Shown: positions 15,063 through 15,095 of the stretch, in pieces
Position numbering within the stretch: position 1 is the stretch's first letter
Layout of the letters: each line of letters opens with the position of its first letter
Source of the DNA: an uncultured Eubacteriales bacterium
Lineage (GTDB): Bacteria; Bacillota; Clostridia; Christensenellales; Borkfalkiaceae
Reading direction: 5' to 3'
Assembly: GCA_900540805.1 (NCBI GenBank)
Contig: UQHL01000038.1
Location: 1 to 15,095 of the forward strand
DNA length: 15,095 nt
Program-made: the position numbers and the translations under genes
The notes under the pieces: generated by a model
Databases searched by the model: none
What the model was told of the DNA's origin: nothing
The model's input: the letters and a program-made list of their open reading frames with translations, nothing else

Positions 15063-15081
15063 CCCCCAGTTCTACTGGGGG
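15063..15081 (-). terminator. Hairpin, likely terminator of a leftward gene beyond the right edge
   Basis: CCCCCAGT/ACTGGGGG is a perfect 8-bp stem with a 3-base loop. On the minus strand it is followed by TTTATTTT, so it fits the end of a convergent gene outside the window. On the plus strand it is followed only by AAGAAAAAA. Confidence 0.65.
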
Positions 15082-15095
15082 AAGAAAAAACACTT

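Overview
The window looks like chromosome from a low- to mid-GC Bacillota, probably a gut- or rumen-type Clostridia. The grounds are strong AAGGAG ribosome binding sites at nearly every gene, consensus TTGACA/TATAAT promoters, short U-tailed terminators, lipoprotein signal peptides, and surface proteins built from BspA-type leucine-rich repeats and a Listeria-Bacteroides (InlB-type) repeat. The assignment rests on style and protein resemblance, not on a marker gene.

Layout. (1) 1-1496: the C-terminal part of a large glycoside hydrolase that enters from the left. (2) 1497-2826: remnants, namely a 5'-truncated DUF4143/AAA ATPase piece and copy A of a 197-bp repeat. (3) 2827-9199: an intact-looking redox module. 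A leftward LysR regulator (2861-3742) is divergent from a tightly packed rightward operon: small unknown protein, sugar O-acetyltransferase, alpha/beta hydrolase, NAD(P)H:FMN-type oxidoreductase, aldo/keto reductase, TIGR04076-like small protein, lipoprotein flavodoxin fused to an aldo/keto reductase, and a zinc-ribbon protein, closed by a clear terminator. Both promoters are readable, with a possible LysR operator between them. (4) 9200-11778: about 2.5 kb with no convincing gene, holding copy B of the repeat, the 3' half of a tRNA-Pro(CGG) gene and a perfect 18-bp-stem terminator. (5) 11779-14977: two overlapping genes for envelope SGNH-fold proteins with leucine-rich repeats, followed by a terminator and, at the right edge, a hairpin that would end a leftward gene outside the window.

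How it fits together. The LysR operon probably handles reactive carbonyl, quinone or similar electrophile stress, or small-molecule reduction (inference from the enzyme mix). Two single-base lesions appear inside it: the hydrolase has ATA where ATG is expected behind a perfect ribosome binding site, and the flavodoxin-aldo/keto reductase fusion has one in-frame TAA that separates its catalytic residues. The operon is flanked by two direct copies of the 197-bp repeat (about 91% identical by hand alignment, no gaps), and the right copy abuts a tRNA 3' half, the usual scar of a tyrosine-integrase element. I therefore suspect that some or all of the DNA left of 10405 is a decayed integrative element carrying the redox operon as cargo. 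No integrase or intact tRNA-Pro is visible here to prove it.
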